From NCBI GenBank assembly GCA_947259165.1, contig CAMYKY010000004.1:46481-110480 (forward strand): a DNA stretch of 64,000 nucleotides, given 5' to 3'. Made by a program: the position numbers and the translations under genes. The DNA comes from an uncultured Acidobacteriota bacterium. Lineage in GTDB: Bacteria; Acidobacteriota; Vicinamibacteria; Marinacidobacterales; SMYC01. This document shows, piece after piece, positions 1 through 9,837 of the stretch (the stretch's first letter is position 1; each line of letters opens with the position of its first letter). Under the pieces are notes generated by a model, which saw only the letters and a list, made by a program, of their open reading frames with translations, did not search any database and was not told where the DNA came from.

Positions 1-1
1 G

Positions 2-970
2 ACGGTGGTCTTCATTCTCTATGTCTCGATCGGCGGGATGATCGCAATCACGTGGACGGACGTGATTCAGGGCCTACTGATGCTCGCCGTCGTTGTCGGA
101 ACCGCACTCGTCATGGTGTGGCGCGTGGGCTCACCTTTCGAGCTCATGCAGCAAGCCACTGCAGTGGCACCAGAGCTGGGACAAGTCACGCATCGGACGG
201 TATCGAGCTACATGGGTTATTTCGTCATTTGGGCGACCGCGATCCCAGTCATCCCCCACATCGTCATGCGGGTCTTGACCGCAAGAGATGCCCGAAGCGC
301 TCGCCTGTCCCTCAACGTGGCGATGCTCGCCTACAGCGTTTTGATCCTCGCAGCGTGTCTGGCGATCGTTCCTGTAGGCAAGCTGAACTTCCCGGCTCTC
401 GCGGACGCCGACCAAGTATTCCTGCGAGTCATCGAGTCTGAATTCCCGCCCGTGATCCGCGGTGTGGCAGTCGCAGCGGTTCTAGCTGCGGTGATGTCCA
501 CCACCGACGCACTTCTTCTCGCTTGCAGCTCGGCGATCGCGCATGACCTGCTCGGCAACCTGCTCCACGATCGCGCCAGCGAGAAAACCCTGGCTCTGAT
601 CCGTGTCGGCTCTGCCTGGGGCATCGGCGCGTTGGCGCTGTATTGGGCGTTTTCGCCACCCGAGCTCATCTCCGAGTTCTACACGGCGGGGATCGGTCTC
701 CTGAGCGCGAGCCTGTTCGTGCCGACCGTCGCGGGGCTCTGGTGGCGACAGGCGAACCTCGCGGGGGGCGTCGCCGCACTCGTCGTAGGCGCCGCAACCT
801 ACATTCTCGTCCAGCTCGGGATCTTCGGTTTGGGGCTTTCTCCGATTCTCGTCGCCCTTCCAGCGAGCGCGCTCGCCATGGTCGCCGGAGCGTTGCTTGG
901 ACCTCCGGAAGAACAAGCGATGCTCGAGCAGATCGAAGCGCTCCACCGAGCCCCCGGCACAACTCATTGA
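2..970 (+). CDS. Sodium/solute symporter family protein, C-terminal part
   Basis: This is the 3' end of a gene that begins before the window; the frame is open from base 2. About 322 residues remain, all of integral-membrane character, with roughly eight hydrophobic segments. The first segment, GGMIAITWTDVIQGLLM, matches the conserved sodium:solute symporter (SSS/SSF) signature in which a GGM...TDVIQG loop leads into a transmembrane helix. The family couples Na+ entry to uptake of sugars, amino acids, pantothenate or other solutes across the inner membrane. The substrate cannot be read from this part. The decarboxylase gene begins 19 bases downstream on the same strand, so an amino-acid-type substrate is possible; that is only inference from context. 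Confidence 0.85.
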   Translation, partial: TVVFILYVSIGGMIAITWTDVIQGLLMLAVVVGTALVMVWRVGSPFELMQQATAVAPELGQVTHRTVSSYMGYFVIWATAIPVIPHIVMRVLTARDARSARLSLNVAMLAYSVLILAACLAIVPVGKLNFPALADADQVFLRVIESEFPPVIRGVAVAAVLAAVMSTTDALLLACSSAIAHDLLGNLLHDRASEKTLALIRVGSAWGIGALALYWAFSPPELISEFYTAGIGLLSASLFVPTVAGLWWRQANLAGGVAALVVGAATYILVQLGIFGLGLSPILVALPASALAMVAGALLGPPEEQAMLEQIEALHRAPGTTH

Positions 971-989
971 TCTTGGAAACGGCACAACG

Positions 990-2441
990 ATGATGGACCT
1001 AAAGGCGATTCGACAACTCGAGCGAACGGCACGCGCGCTCGAACCCGACCTCGACGAACGGCAACGCCTGTTCCAGGATGTCGCCGGCTATGCCGAAGCC
1101 TTTTTGCAGGCTATCGACGATTTGCCGGCGTTCGTCGACACTCGCGACCAAGGTATCGGGCTGTACGACTCACCGATTCAAGACGAGCCGCGGCCGATGT
1201 CGAAGCTGCTCGAGCATTTGGGCCATGATGTCGACCGTCCCGGTCTCAACCCAGCATCGGGCGGCCACTTCGGCTATATCCCGGGCGGCGGCATCTACGC
1301 CTCTGCGCTCGGCGACTACCTGGCCGCGGTCACGAATCGATACGCCGGCGTCTTCGTCCCGGGCCCCGGCGCGGTGCGAATGGAGAACTTGCTGATCGAC
1401 TGGATGCGCCAACTCGTCGGCTATCCGAAAGAGTCGACCGCGGGGAACCTCACGTCGGGAGGGAGCATCGCCAATCTAATGGGGATTGTGGCCGCCCGAG
1501 ACGCGATCGGCTTGAAGGGACGCGATTTCGAACGCAGCGTCGTCTACCTGAGCGAGCATGCCCACCACTCGTTGGGCAAGGCTCTGCGTATCGCAGGTCT
1601 CGGCGAATGCATCGAGCGATTCGTCGGGCTGGATGAGCGCCACCGAATGCAACCGGGGTCGCTCGCCAGGATGGTTCGCGAGGATCGCGCGGCCGGACTT
1701 CTTCCATTTTTGATTGTCGCCTCCGCGGGAACCACTGATACTGGCGCCGTCGACCCCCTCGACGCGCTTGCGAACGTCTGCGAGCAGGAAGGGCTCTGGT
1801 TTCACGTGGATGCCGCCTACGGAGGCTTCTTTCTTCTGTGCGACGAAGGAGCAAAGATCCTTCGTGGTCTCGATCGCTCACAATCGCTGGTCATGGATCC
1901 CCACAAGACGCTGTTCGTTCCCTACGGCTCGGGCGCGGTGCTGGTTCGTGACCGTTCGTCGTTGCTCGCGAGTCATCACTACCTGCCGAATTACCTTCAG
2001 GATACGAGGCATGCCCAAGACGAGCTTTCTCCCGCGGACCTGTCACCGGAGCTCAGCAAGCACTTCCGCGGTCTGAGACTTTGGATGCCGCTGTTGCTCC
2101 ACGGTGTCGCCCCGTTTCGGGCCGCGCTCGAGGAAAAACTTCTGCTCGCGCGTTATTTCTATGAAGAGCTTCGAGCTAAACCCGGGTTCGAGGTCGGTCC
2201 TTATCCGGACCTCTCCGTCGTCATCTTTCGCTATATCCCGCGACACGGTGATCCCAACGCGTTCAACCAGAAGCTGGTCCACGCGATCCACCAAGACGGC
2301 ACGGTCTTTCTTTCTTCGACCCTCGTCAACGGCCAGTTCACCCTCAGGATGGCGGTGTGCGCGTTCCGCACGCACCTCGAAACGGTTCAACAAGCCCTGA
2401 AGATCATCGAGACCCTCGCCAAGAAACTCGAGTCGACCTAG
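990..2441 (+). CDS. PLP-dependent group II (aromatic-L-amino-acid type) decarboxylase
   Basis: Predicted 483-residue cytosolic decarboxylase that removes the alpha-carboxyl of an amino acid using pyridoxal phosphate. Family landmarks are in order: the glycine-rich N-terminal substrate region (NPASGGHFGYIPGG), the TSGGSIANLMG cofactor-phosphate region, HVDAAYGGFF near residue 271 with the aspartate that pairs with the PLP nitrogen, and MDPHKTLFVPYGSGA with the Schiff-base lysine near residue 306. The length suits the DDC/tyrosine/glutamate decarboxylase superfamily. The frame is open further upstream to 897, inside the symporter gene, but tandem ATGs at 990/993 just after the symporter stop are the better start. 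It is probably co-transcribed with the symporter. The substrate is not predictable from motifs alone. Confidence 0.88.
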   Translation: MMDLKAIRQLERTARALEPDLDERQRLFQDVAGYAEAFLQAIDDLPAFVDTRDQGIGLYDSPIQDEPRPMSKLLEHLGHDVDRPGLNPASGGHFGYIPGGGIYASALGDYLAAVTNRYAGVFVPGPGAVRMENLLIDWMRQLVGYPKESTAGNLTSGGSIANLMGIVAARDAIGLKGRDFERSVVYLSEHAHHSLGKALRIAGLGECIERFVGLDERHRMQPGSLARMVREDRAAGLLPFLIVASAGTTDTGAVDPLDALANVCEQEGLWFHVDAAYGGFFLLCDEGAKILRGLDRSQSLVMDPHKTLFVPYGSGAVLVRDRSSLLASHHYLPNYLQDTRHAQDELSPADLSPELSKHFRGLRLWMPLLLHGVAPFRAALEEKLLLARYFYEELRAKPGFEVGPYPDLSVVIFRYIPRHGDPNAFNQKLVHAIHQDGTVFLSSTLVNGQFTLRMAVCAFRTHLETVQQALKIIETLAKKLEST

Positions 2442-2579
2442 TGGACTAGTGCATGGACCCGCTGATCCTGTCGGTAAATTCCGACGTCATTTTGGGTGCG
2501 GACAAGGCGCTCCGACGAATTCATATCTAGATATTTGCCGCCTTCGGAGGAATTTCGTGGCCAGCTCCACGACTCGATT

Positions 2580-3761
2580 TCAGGGATGAGGATCGAGCAG
2601 AAAGAGTCCCTGCTCAATGCCGCTGACCGCCACGACACCGCTCGGGAAAAAGGGATAGACAGACCAGGCGCCGTTGAACTCGGAGGCATTGTCGCTCGGG
2701 TAGATATCGAAGAACCCGACCGGTAGCAGGCGTCCGTCCGCAATCGCATTCAAGCTGAATGTACGCAGCCCCGCACGGTAGTTCGCCTGATAGAGAACAC
2801 CGTCGCGAATATACATGTTGTGATCGATCGCCGGGCTCGCACTCTGGTGCGTCCCGATCAGGACCGGCCGGTCGAGATTAGCGATGTCCCAGATCCGGGT
2901 CAGCGTAGAGTGGCCAAAATTCTTTTCGTCGAGCTCGTCACCCAGCAGCAAGAACAAATGGTCGTCCGTCACCCAGCCCTGGTGGGTGTACGCGATCCCG
3001 TCATAGCTCGTGCGAGAGACCATTATCGGGTTCGCTTTGTCCGTCACGTCCGCGATGGTCAACGTATCCTCGTTAAAAGCGAAACAAACTTCGCGACCTC
3101 GGTAATCGCTATCGACACCGTCGTACGCAACACACTGCAGGTCATGTGTGTAGCCATCGGCAGCGAAACAGCCGGCAAACTTCGGCTGTCTTGGCAGGTC
3201 GATGTTCACCATGTGGAAGCCGAAATTGCAGGTATTGGACCCGACGATGTAGGCGAAACCGGTCGTTTCGTTGATAGCGATATTGTGGGCGTTCGAGAGC
3301 GACTCGCCCGCGTAATGGATTGTCTCGGTAAACGTCACCGGCGCAACCGAAACGTCGCGAAGCTGCAGCAGGTCGAAGACTTGCATGCCGTGATCCGCGG
3401 CCTCGGAAACGACGTAGGCGTGATGCTTGTGAACCTTGATGTCCCGCCAAGGACTCGGCTCACCGTGGGCCGCTAGGTGACCGAGGAATACCGGCGTGAG
3501 AGGATTGGTGATCTCGACGAACGCGGTGCCGTTTCCGAGTCCGAGGAGCACGAACTCACGCCCCGTTTCCGAATCCGCCCATCCCCACAGGTCGTTCGCC
3601 TGCGTGCCGGCCGCGCCGAGCGCAGCAAGCGGGATAACGCTGAGCAGGTCGATTCGGTCACAGGGATATCCGGCCGCCCGCCCCTCCATGCAAGGCTGAG
3701 CGCTAGCCGCTAGCCCTCCACCCATTGTCAGCACCATGACAACCACTGCTCGGAACGACAT
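2580..3761 (-). CDS. Choice-of-anchor B family protein (LVIVD-type repeats), secreted
   Basis: A 393-residue secreted or surface protein. The N-terminus is a classic signal peptide: charged start, hydrophobic stretch, cleavage probably after AASA near residue 22. The mature part is built of beta-propeller-like repeats typical of choice-of-anchor B proteins, for example GNGTAFVEITNPLTPVFLG, PWRDIKVHKHHAYVVSEA and TLTIADVTDKANPIMVS. The family name reflects variable C-terminal sorting signals; none is obvious here because the protein ends in LLDPHP soon after the last repeat. The molecular function of the family is unknown. It stands alone, convergent with the decarboxylase gene, and has no visible operon partner. 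Confidence 0.8.
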   Translation of the reverse strand: MSFRAVVVMVLTMGGGLAASAQPCMEGRAAGYPCDRIDLLSVIPLAALGAAGTQANDLWGWADSETGREFVLLGLGNGTAFVEITNPLTPVFLGHLAAHGEPSPWRDIKVHKHHAYVVSEAADHGMQVFDLLQLRDVSVAPVTFTETIHYAGESLSNAHNIAINETTGFAYIVGSNTCNFGFHMVNIDLPRQPKFAGCFAADGYTHDLQCVAYDGVDSDYRGREVCFAFNEDTLTIADVTDKANPIMVSRTSYDGIAYTHQGWVTDDHLFLLLGDELDEKNFGHSTLTRIWDIANLDRPVLIGTHQSASPAIDHNMYIRDGVLYQANYRAGLRTFSLNAIADGRLLPVGFFDIYPSDNASEFNGAWSVYPFFPSGVVAVSGIEQGLFLLDPHP

Positions 3762-3825
3762 AAAGCTATTCTAGCAGCCCCTCTTGTTTCCCGTTCCCGT
3801 TCCCGGCCTCCACCGCTGGAACCGT

Positions 3826-4998
3826 CTAGTCCAACAAATCCGCCACCGACTCCGCGATCGCCAGCGCGCTCGTCGCCGCCGGCGACGGCGCGCTCAAAAC
3901 ATGGACGACGTCACCGTGCCTCTCGATAAGAAAATCGTCAACCAAAGTACCGTCGCGCCGAAGCGCCATCGCGCGAACGCCGGCCTCCGCCGGCTCCAGG
4001 TCCGCTTCCGTCACTTCCGGAACCAACCGTTGCAAGCCACGTACGAAAGCTCGCTTCGAGAACGAGCGCCGGTACTCGTCCACCGCCATCGCCCAGTGCT
4101 TCGCTCCCATTCGCCAAAACCCCGAGAAGCGAAGCATCTCGGAGACATCCCGCCAGTCGACGTCGGACCGGCGATACCCTTCCCGCGCAAACGCAAGTAC
4201 TGCATTCGGTCCAGCTTCGATCTCGCCGTTCATGCGTCGAGTAAAGTGAACGCCAAGAAACGGAAAGCGCGGATCCGGCACCGGGTAGATCATGTGCCGC
4301 ACGAGCCTTCGACTCTCCGGCTTCAATCGATAGTACTCGCCTCGGAAACCGAGCACCAGAACCGATGGGTGCACACCCGACATCTTGGCGACACGATCCG
4401 CCTGCAGCCCAGCGCAGCAAATAACTCGCTTGGCGTGGAAATCGCCCATGCTCGTCGTGAGCGTTGACCCTTCGAGCGATCGGACATCCGCCCCAGTCTC
4501 GATGCGTCCCCCCGCGCGCTGAAAAACCTCCGCGAGCTTCTCAGCAACGGCACGAAACGAGACGATGCCCGTGTCGGATGAGACGAGAGCTTCCACGCCG
4601 TCGGCGTGAGGCTCGATGTCTTTGAGCTCGTCCCGCGAGACGAGGCGCAGCCCACCCACACCGTTGTCACGACCTCTTGCCAACAAACCCTGCAAGCGCG
4701 GACGCTCCTCCTCCGACGTTGCAACGACGACTTTCCCGCACAGCTCGAAATCCACTTCGTTCTCTCGACAAAACTCGATGAGCTTCGCCACACCTCGCCG
4801 GCAATTGCGCGCCCTGAGCGAGCCAGGCCGATAGTAGAGGCCCGAATGGATGACGCCGCTGTTGTGCCCGGTCTGATGCGCGGCTAGCGCGAGCTCCTTC
4901 TCTAGCACTAGCACCGTCTGCCGCGGATTCCGGCACAGGATCTCTCGCGCCGTCGCGAGCCCAACGATACCTCCGCCTACAATCGCAACGTCCACCAT
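3826..4998 (-). CDS. lhgO: L-2-hydroxyglutarate oxidase/dehydrogenase
   Basis: FAD-dependent enzyme of about 390 residues that oxidises L-2-hydroxyglutarate to 2-oxoglutarate, passing electrons to oxygen or the quinone pool. The N-terminal Rossmann dinucleotide-binding motif is clear (VDVAIVGGGIVGLATARE, residues 2-19). It is followed by the LhgO-type signature HNSGVIHSGLYYRPGSL, and by the DAO-fold C-terminal half with VIYPVPDPRFPFLGVHFTR. The chosen start is the ATG at 4998. A GTG three codons upstream is possible but adds nothing conserved. The length matches the family. It lies divergently from the DUF3810 gene, and nothing nearby belongs to the same pathway. Confidence 0.88.
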   Translation of the reverse strand: MVDVAIVGGGIVGLATAREILCRNPRQTVLVLEKELALAAHQTGHNSGVIHSGLYYRPGSLRARNCRRGVAKLIEFCRENEVDFELCGKVVVATSEEERPRLQGLLARGRDNGVGGLRLVSRDELKDIEPHADGVEALVSSDTGIVSFRAVAEKLAEVFQRAGGRIETGADVRSLEGSTLTTSMGDFHAKRVICCAGLQADRVAKMSGVHPSVLVLGFRGEYYRLKPESRRLVRHMIYPVPDPRFPFLGVHFTRRMNGEIEAGPNAVLAFAREGYRRSDVDWRDVSEMLRFSGFWRMGAKHWAMAVDEYRRSFSKRAFVRGLQRLVPEVTEADLEPAEAGVRAMALRRDGTLVDDFLIERHGDVVHVLSAPSPAATSALAIAESVADLLD

Positions 4999-5067
4999 GA
5001 CGATCACTTATGGATCGTAGCGCATCACGAGATCAATTCAATTACACTGGGAGCAACGGCTCGATCC

Positions 5068-6162
5068 ATGACGCCACTCATCTCCACGGGAAGAACGTTG
5101 AGAAGACTGATTCTCGCACTGTTGCCGGTCACGGTCGCAACGTTCGCGATCGCGCTCCACTTCCCCAACGTGACCGAATCGCTCTACTCACAGTCGATCT
5201 ACCCGTGGGTCGCGCGGGGGTTCGCTCTCGTCAATCGTGCCCGGTTCTCGCTCGCGGAGACGATTGCGCTCGTCGGTCTCGTCGCCGGCCTCGCGGGGTT
5301 GGTTCGGATTGTCCGTCAGCGCGATCGGCGCTTTACTCGAACGTTGCTCTGGGTCGCCGGCATCGCCGCGGTCGCCGTCACCGTCTTCTTCGTGCTTTGG
5401 GGTTTCAACTACGCGCGGCCATCGTTGGCGACGCGCTCTGCGCTATCGGCGGATGGCGTGAAGGCGGAAGCCGTTCTTGCCGCTGGAATCGAGGCCGCGG
5501 AGCTCGCTTCATCGCTATTCGACACGCTCGAGACGCAAACGATGCCGAGTGTCCTGCCGTTCGGATTCGACGCATTGAATCACGAGCTCGACGAGGCGTT
5601 CGGGCGACTGAAGCTTCCCGGCGACCCTATCGACTTCGAACCGACACCGGCCAAGCCGCTGTCGAGCTCGTGGATGCTGTCGTATCTCGGCATCAGCGGC
5701 ATCTTCATCCCCTTCACGGGCGAGCCGTCCGTCAACGTTCTCCAACCCGATGCCGCGCTTCCGATCGTCGTCGCCCACGAAAAAGCTCACCAACGAGGTG
5801 TCACCCACGAAGGCGAGGCGAACTTCGCCGCGTTCCTCGCGTGCGCGAACGAGTCGAGCCCGCCGTATTTCCGCTACGCCGCCTACCTGTTCGCGACGCG
5901 ATACCTGCTCGGAGAGGCGTCGAGGTACCTGCCGCGAAACAGCATCGAGAGCGCGTGGTCGCACCTCGATGAAGGACCGACCGCCGACGTCAGAGCAATC
6001 CACGAGTTTTGGCGCCGTTTCGAAGGCCCCGCAAGCCGAGTCGCTAGCCGCGCCAACGACCAATACCTACGCACGATGCAAGTCCCCGGCGGGATCCAAA
6101 GCTACGGCACCGTCGTGCAACTATTGATGGCGTTGGACGAGAAGGGCGAGCTGTTTCCGTAG
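5068..6162 (+). CDS. DUF3810 family membrane protein with HExxH motif
   Basis: A 364-residue protein with three predicted membrane segments in its first ~125 residues, followed by a soluble domain. The region HEKAHQRGVTHEGEANFAAF (HEKAH at residues 237-241, with glutamates downstream) is the hallmark of DUF3810 and fits the HExxH zinc-binding pattern of gluzincin-type metallopeptidases. Membrane-anchored peptidase activity is therefore plausible, but to my knowledge it is not established for this family. It is a single-gene unit between lhgO (divergent) and the repeat element before pepA (convergent). Confidence 0.75.
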   Translation: MTPLISTGRTLRRLILALLPVTVATFAIALHFPNVTESLYSQSIYPWVARGFALVNRARFSLAETIALVGLVAGLAGLVRIVRQRDRRFTRTLLWVAGIAAVAVTVFFVLWGFNYARPSLATRSALSADGVKAEAVLAAGIEAAELASSLFDTLETQTMPSVLPFGFDALNHELDEAFGRLKLPGDPIDFEPTPAKPLSSSWMLSYLGISGIFIPFTGEPSVNVLQPDAALPIVVAHEKAHQRGVTHEGEANFAAFLACANESSPPYFRYAAYLFATRYLLGEASRYLPRNSIESAWSHLDEGPTADVRAIHEFWRRFEGPASRVASRANDQYLRTMQVPGGIQSYGTVVQLLMALDEKGELFP

Positions 6163-6177
6163 CGGCTCTCCTCTTGC

Positions 6178-6339
6178 CGGCATACGGTATTCGGCATACG
6201 GCATACGGTCGCCGCTTACGTGCCAGGGTTTGAGGCGCAGCTCGAGAACAGGTCTCGTGACCAAGTTGACGTTAGCCATGGGGCGTCAGCTAGTCGTGGT
6301 TAGACAGCAACCAAGCGGCAACCCGTATGCCGTATGCCG
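6178..6339. repeat. Intergenic inverted-repeat element, copy 1 (CGGYATA heptad arms)
   Basis: The left arm (6178-6208) is four near-perfect heptads, CGGCATA CGGTATT CGGCATA CGGCATA, plus CGG. The right arm (6323-6339) is the inverse, CCG TATGCCG TATGCCG. About 114 bases lie between them with no open reading frame. Next to the left arm is TCGCCGCTTACG, which recurs inverted next to the right arm of copy 2. The element fills most of the gap between two convergent stop codons. Confidence 0.75.
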
Positions 6340-6349
6340 TTAACCGCTC

Positions 6350-7813
6350 TTACATCGACTCAGCAAGCGCCACAAATGTTTTCACGCCGAAGCCGGTGGC
6401 GCCCTCCGGAAAGTACTTCCACTTCTTTTCCAGGATGAAAGGGCCGGCAATATCGAGGTGGGCCCACTTCGCACCCTCAGGGACGAACTCCTGGAGGAAC
6501 AATCCGGCGGTGATCGCGCCGGCGAGCTTGCCGCCGATGTTGTTGAGATCGGCGTAGGGATTCTTGAGCATCTCGCGGTATTCCTCGATCAACGGGAGCT
6601 CCCAGTAGGCTTCGCCTTGGCTCGCACCAGAATCGATCACCGATCGGATGAGCGCGGGGTCGTTTCCCATGATGCCCGCGACCGAAGTCCCCAACGTTCG
6701 AACGATCGCGCCCGTCAAGGTCGCCGCGTCGACGATGTGCGTCGCCTTTTCTTCACCGGCTCGCGCCAGCGCATCGGTGAGAACGAGGCGCCCTTCGGCG
6801 TCGGTGTTGTCGACCATGATGGACTTGCCGTTTTTCGCGACGATAATATCGCCGGGTCTCTGCGCGTCCGGTCCCGGAAAGTTCTCGGCCGCCGCCACGA
6901 TCCCAGTGACGGCGGTCTTCGGCTCGAGCTTCGCGATCGCTGCCATGGCAGCGATCACCGCGGCACCGCCTGCCATGTCCCCCTTCATCGACCACATCCC
7001 CTCGGAAGGTTTAATGGAGATGCCGCCGGTGTCGAAGGTGATGCCCTTGCCGACGAGGGCAAGGTGACGCTTTGATTTCTTCGCAGGCCGATAGCGTAAG
7101 ACGATCAGGCACGGCGGGTAGATACTTCCCTTCCCGACCGCGACGAGCCCGCTGTAGCCCTGGCGGGCGAGCGCTGCCGCACCCGAGACAATCGTTAGCC
7201 CGAGCTTTCCCGAGCTAGCGATTTTCTTCGCGACCGCCGCGAGCGTCTTGGGATAGATCTTGTCGCCGGGCTCGTTCACGAGATCGCGAGCACGATTCAC
7301 CTCCTCACTCACGATACGGGAGCGCATGAGCTCACCCTCGGCTTTCCGACGAGAGGAAGACGGACACACCAGACTGACCGAAACGCTTCTTTTGGTCTTG
7401 TCCTTCAGGTACTTGTCGAAACGGTAGTCGCCGAGCACATAGCCTTCGGTGACCGCACCGACGTAGTCGACCCCGAGACGCCCGTTGAGGAGAAACGCTA
7501 GCCGTGAAAAACCGAAGTCCGCAGCGTGGCCGAGAGAACGTGCCGCGAAAATCTTCACGCTTTCTCGCAGCTCGTACACCTTTTCGAGAGACGATGAGAA
7601 CACGAGCAGCGCTTTAACCGGCACGCCATCTCCAAAATGCAGGAGCAGCTCACGTTGATACTTCCCCCGCTTGAACGCCTTGGCGGCACCGGCGAGCGCC
7701 TTTCCGAGAACGGAATCGTCGATATCCAGGAGCTCGCCATCGGGATCGATGACGGCTACCGCCAGGTCAGCTTTTAGCTTCGCGAGAGGTTGGGGCGACA
7801 GTGAGATCTTCAT
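6350..7813 (-). CDS. pepA: Leucyl aminopeptidase (M17 family)
   Basis: A 487-residue cytosolic two-zinc aminopeptidase that releases N-terminal residues, preferably leucine. The catalytic half carries the family motifs: LVGKGITFDTGGISIKPS with metal and catalytic lysine residues, and the diagnostic NTDAEGRLVL near residues 335-344 containing the metal-binding Asp/Glu and the catalytic Arg. The N-terminal macro-like domain is shorter and more divergent than the E. coli one. The start codon follows the acs stop by only 4 bases, so the two genes are very likely co-transcribed. The gene ends in front of repeat copy 1. Confidence 0.93.
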   Translation of the reverse strand: MKISLSPQPLAKLKADLAVAVIDPDGELLDIDDSVLGKALAGAAKAFKRGKYQRELLLHFGDGVPVKALLVFSSSLEKVYELRESVKIFAARSLGHAADFGFSRLAFLLNGRLGVDYVGAVTEGYVLGDYRFDKYLKDKTKRSVSVSLVCPSSSRRKAEGELMRSRIVSEEVNRARDLVNEPGDKIYPKTLAAVAKKIASSGKLGLTIVSGAAALARQGYSGLVAVGKGSIYPPCLIVLRYRPAKKSKRHLALVGKGITFDTGGISIKPSEGMWSMKGDMAGGAAVIAAMAAIAKLEPKTAVTGIVAAAENFPGPDAQRPGDIIVAKNGKSIMVDNTDAEGRLVLTDALARAGEEKATHIVDAATLTGAIVRTLGTSVAGIMGNDPALIRSVIDSGASQGEAYWELPLIEEYREMLKNPYADLNNIGGKLAGAITAGLFLQEFVPEGAKWAHLDIAGPFILEKKWKYFPEGATGFGVKTFVALAESM

Positions 7814-7817
7814 GGGT

Positions 7818-9770
7818 CTATTCGGCCTCGTCGGCGTACTTCTCCTTCAGGCTGTCGATAACGCCCGGATCCGCGAGGGTCGTGGTATCGCCGAGCGTTT
7901 TTCCCTCCGCGATATCCCGAAGCAGGCGTCGCATAATCTTGCCCGATCGAGTCTTGGGCAAATCCGCGGTGAGAATGATGTCGTCGGGTCGTGCAATCGC
8001 CCCGATACGCTTCACGACATGTTGTTTCAAGTCATCGATGAGGGACGGTTTTGCTTCCGCGCCTTCTTTCAGAGTGACGAAGGCGGCGATGGCCTGTCCT
8101 TTGATGTCATGCCCACGGCCAACCACCGCCGCTTCGGCAACACCCGGGTATTCAACCAGCGCGCTTTCGACTTCCATAGTCCCAATCCGGTGACCGGAGA
8201 CGTTCAAAACGTCATCGACGCGGCCCAGGATCCAGAAATAGCCATCCGGATCACGCTTGGCACCATCGCCAGGGAAGTAGACGTCGTTCGACCACTTGCT
8301 CCAATAGGTGCTCACGTAGCGTTCCGGGTCGCCGTAGATACCGCGCAGCATCGACGGCCACGGACGTTTGATAGCGAGAAACCCGCCGCCCACTTCCACG
8401 CTGTCGCCGGCCCCGGTCAGGATGTCCATTTGGATACCCGGAAACGCCTTGGTCGCCGAGCCGGGTTTGAGCGTCGTCACGCCGGGCAGAGGCGTGCACA
8501 TGATGGCGCCCGTCTCCGTTTGCCACCAGGTGTCCACGACCGGACAGCGCTTGCCTCCGATGAACTCGTGGTACCACATCCAAGCTTCGGGATTGATTGG
8601 CTCACCCACGGTACCCAGTAGCCTCAGCGACGACAGGTCGTGCTTGCCAGGCCACTGCGTTCCCCACTTCATGAACGCGCGGATGGCGGTGGGTGCCGTG
8701 TAGAAGCAAGTGACGCCGTAGTTGGCGATGATCGCCCAGAATCGATCCTTCTCCGGCCAGTCCGGTGAACCTTCGTACATCACTTCGGTAACGCCGAGCG
8801 CGAGGGGGCCGTAGACAATGTAGCTGTGGCCAGTCACCCACCCAATATCGGCAGCGGCCCACCACACGTCATCATCCTTCAGATCGAAAACGTACTTCGT
8901 CGTTGCCGCAACCTGGGTCAGATAACCGCCAGTGGTATGAACAATCCCCTTCGGCTTGCCGGTGGTGCCGGACGTGTAAAGGATGTAGAGCATGTCCTCG
9001 GCGTCCATCGGCTCGGGCTCGCAATAAGCATCGACATCCTCGACGAGATCATGCCACCAGTGGTCGCGGCCTTCCTCGAAGTGAATCTTGAAGTCGTCGC
9101 GTTTGACCACCACGACGTTCTCGATGCTAGGCGCACCCTCGGCCGCGTCGTCGACGACCTTCTTCAGTGGGACGACATTCCCCCGTCGATAGCCACCATT
9201 GGCGGTGATGACGAGCTTGGCTTCGGCATCGATGATGCGGTCTCGGAGCGAATCCGCACTGAATCCACCGAAAACGACACTGTGCACTGCTCCAATACGA
9301 GTGCAGGCCAGCATCGAAATGGGAAGCTCGGGGATCATCGGAAGGTAGATCGCCACGCGATCGCCCTTCTTCACGCCCAGTTTCTTCAGAGCGTTCGCGA
9401 ACCGGTTGACTTCCCGGTAGAGGTCCCAGTAGGTCAGCGTGCGCTTGTCGCCGGGCTCACCCTCCCAAATGAGAGCCGCCTTGTTGCGCCGCGCGGTATG
9501 GATGTGTCGATCGAGGCAGTTGACGCTAACGTTCAGCTTGCCCCCGACGAACCACTTGGCATGGGGAGGATTCCAGGAAAGGACTTCGCTCCACGGCTCG
9601 ATCCAATCGAGCTCTCCGGCCATTCGCGCCCAGAAGGCTTCGTAGTCCTTGTCTGCCTCTTCGTAGATCGACTCGTCTTTTGCATGGGCTTTCTGGCGAA
9701 AGTCGTCCGGTGGCGCGAACTCCCGCCCTTCCTCTAATAACGCATCGATTTCCGCATTGTCGTCGCTCAT
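7818..9770 (-). CDS. acs: Acetyl-CoA synthetase (acetate--CoA ligase, AMP-forming)
   Basis: A 650-residue adenylate-forming enzyme that activates acetate to acetyl-AMP and then acetyl-CoA. The full motif set is present: [18 protein letters not shown] (P-loop, about 264-281), [13 protein letters not shown] (acetate-pocket tryptophan and adenine site), and [11 protein letters not shown] near residues 608-618 with the catalytic lysine that is acetylated in regulated family members. The length matches bacterial Acs. The start at 9770 is supported by a near-perfect Shine-Dalgarno, AAAGGAGG, 7 bases upstream. It is probably the first gene of an acs-pepA operon. Confidence 0.96.
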   Translation of the reverse strand: MSDDNAEIDALLEEGREFAPPDDFRQKAHAKDESIYEEADKDYEAFWARMAGELDWIEPWSEVLSWNPPHAKWFVGGKLNVSVNCLDRHIHTARRNKAALIWEGEPGDKRTLTYWDLYREVNRFANALKKLGVKKGDRVAIYLPMIPELPISMLACTRIGAVHSVVFGGFSADSLRDRIIDAEAKLVITANGGYRRGNVVPLKKVVDDAAEGAPSIENVVVVKRDDFKIHFEEGRDHWWHDLVEDVDAYCEPEPMDAEDMLYILYTSGTTGKPKGIVHTTGGYLTQVAATTKYVFDLKDDDVWWAAADIGWVTGHSYIVYGPLALGVTEVMYEGSPDWPEKDRFWAIIANYGVTCFYTAPTAIRAFMKWGTQWPGKHDLSSLRLLGTVGEPINPEAWMWYHEFIGGKRCPVVDTWWQTETGAIMCTPLPGVTTLKPGSATKAFPGIQMDILTGAGDSVEVGGGFLAIKRPWPSMLRGIYGDPERYVSTYWSKWSNDVYFPGDGAKRDPDGYFWILGRVDDVLNVSGHRIGTMEVESALVEYPGVAEAAVVGRGHDIKGQAIAAFVTLKEGAEAKPSLIDDLKQHVVKRIGAIARPDDIILTADLPKTRSGKIMRRLLRDIAEGKTLGDTTTLADPGVIDSLKEKYADEAE

Positions 9771-9837
9771 CGTAATCCTCCTTTAACAGCCAGAGCAGAG
9801 ATTCTATGACAAACGGTCAGGATCCGCGTAACACGTT

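Noticed and set aside
2442-2579. Possible terminator hairpin between the decarboxylase and choice-of-anchor B genes
   Set aside because: Only short imperfect stems and no T-run; nothing convincing on either strand.
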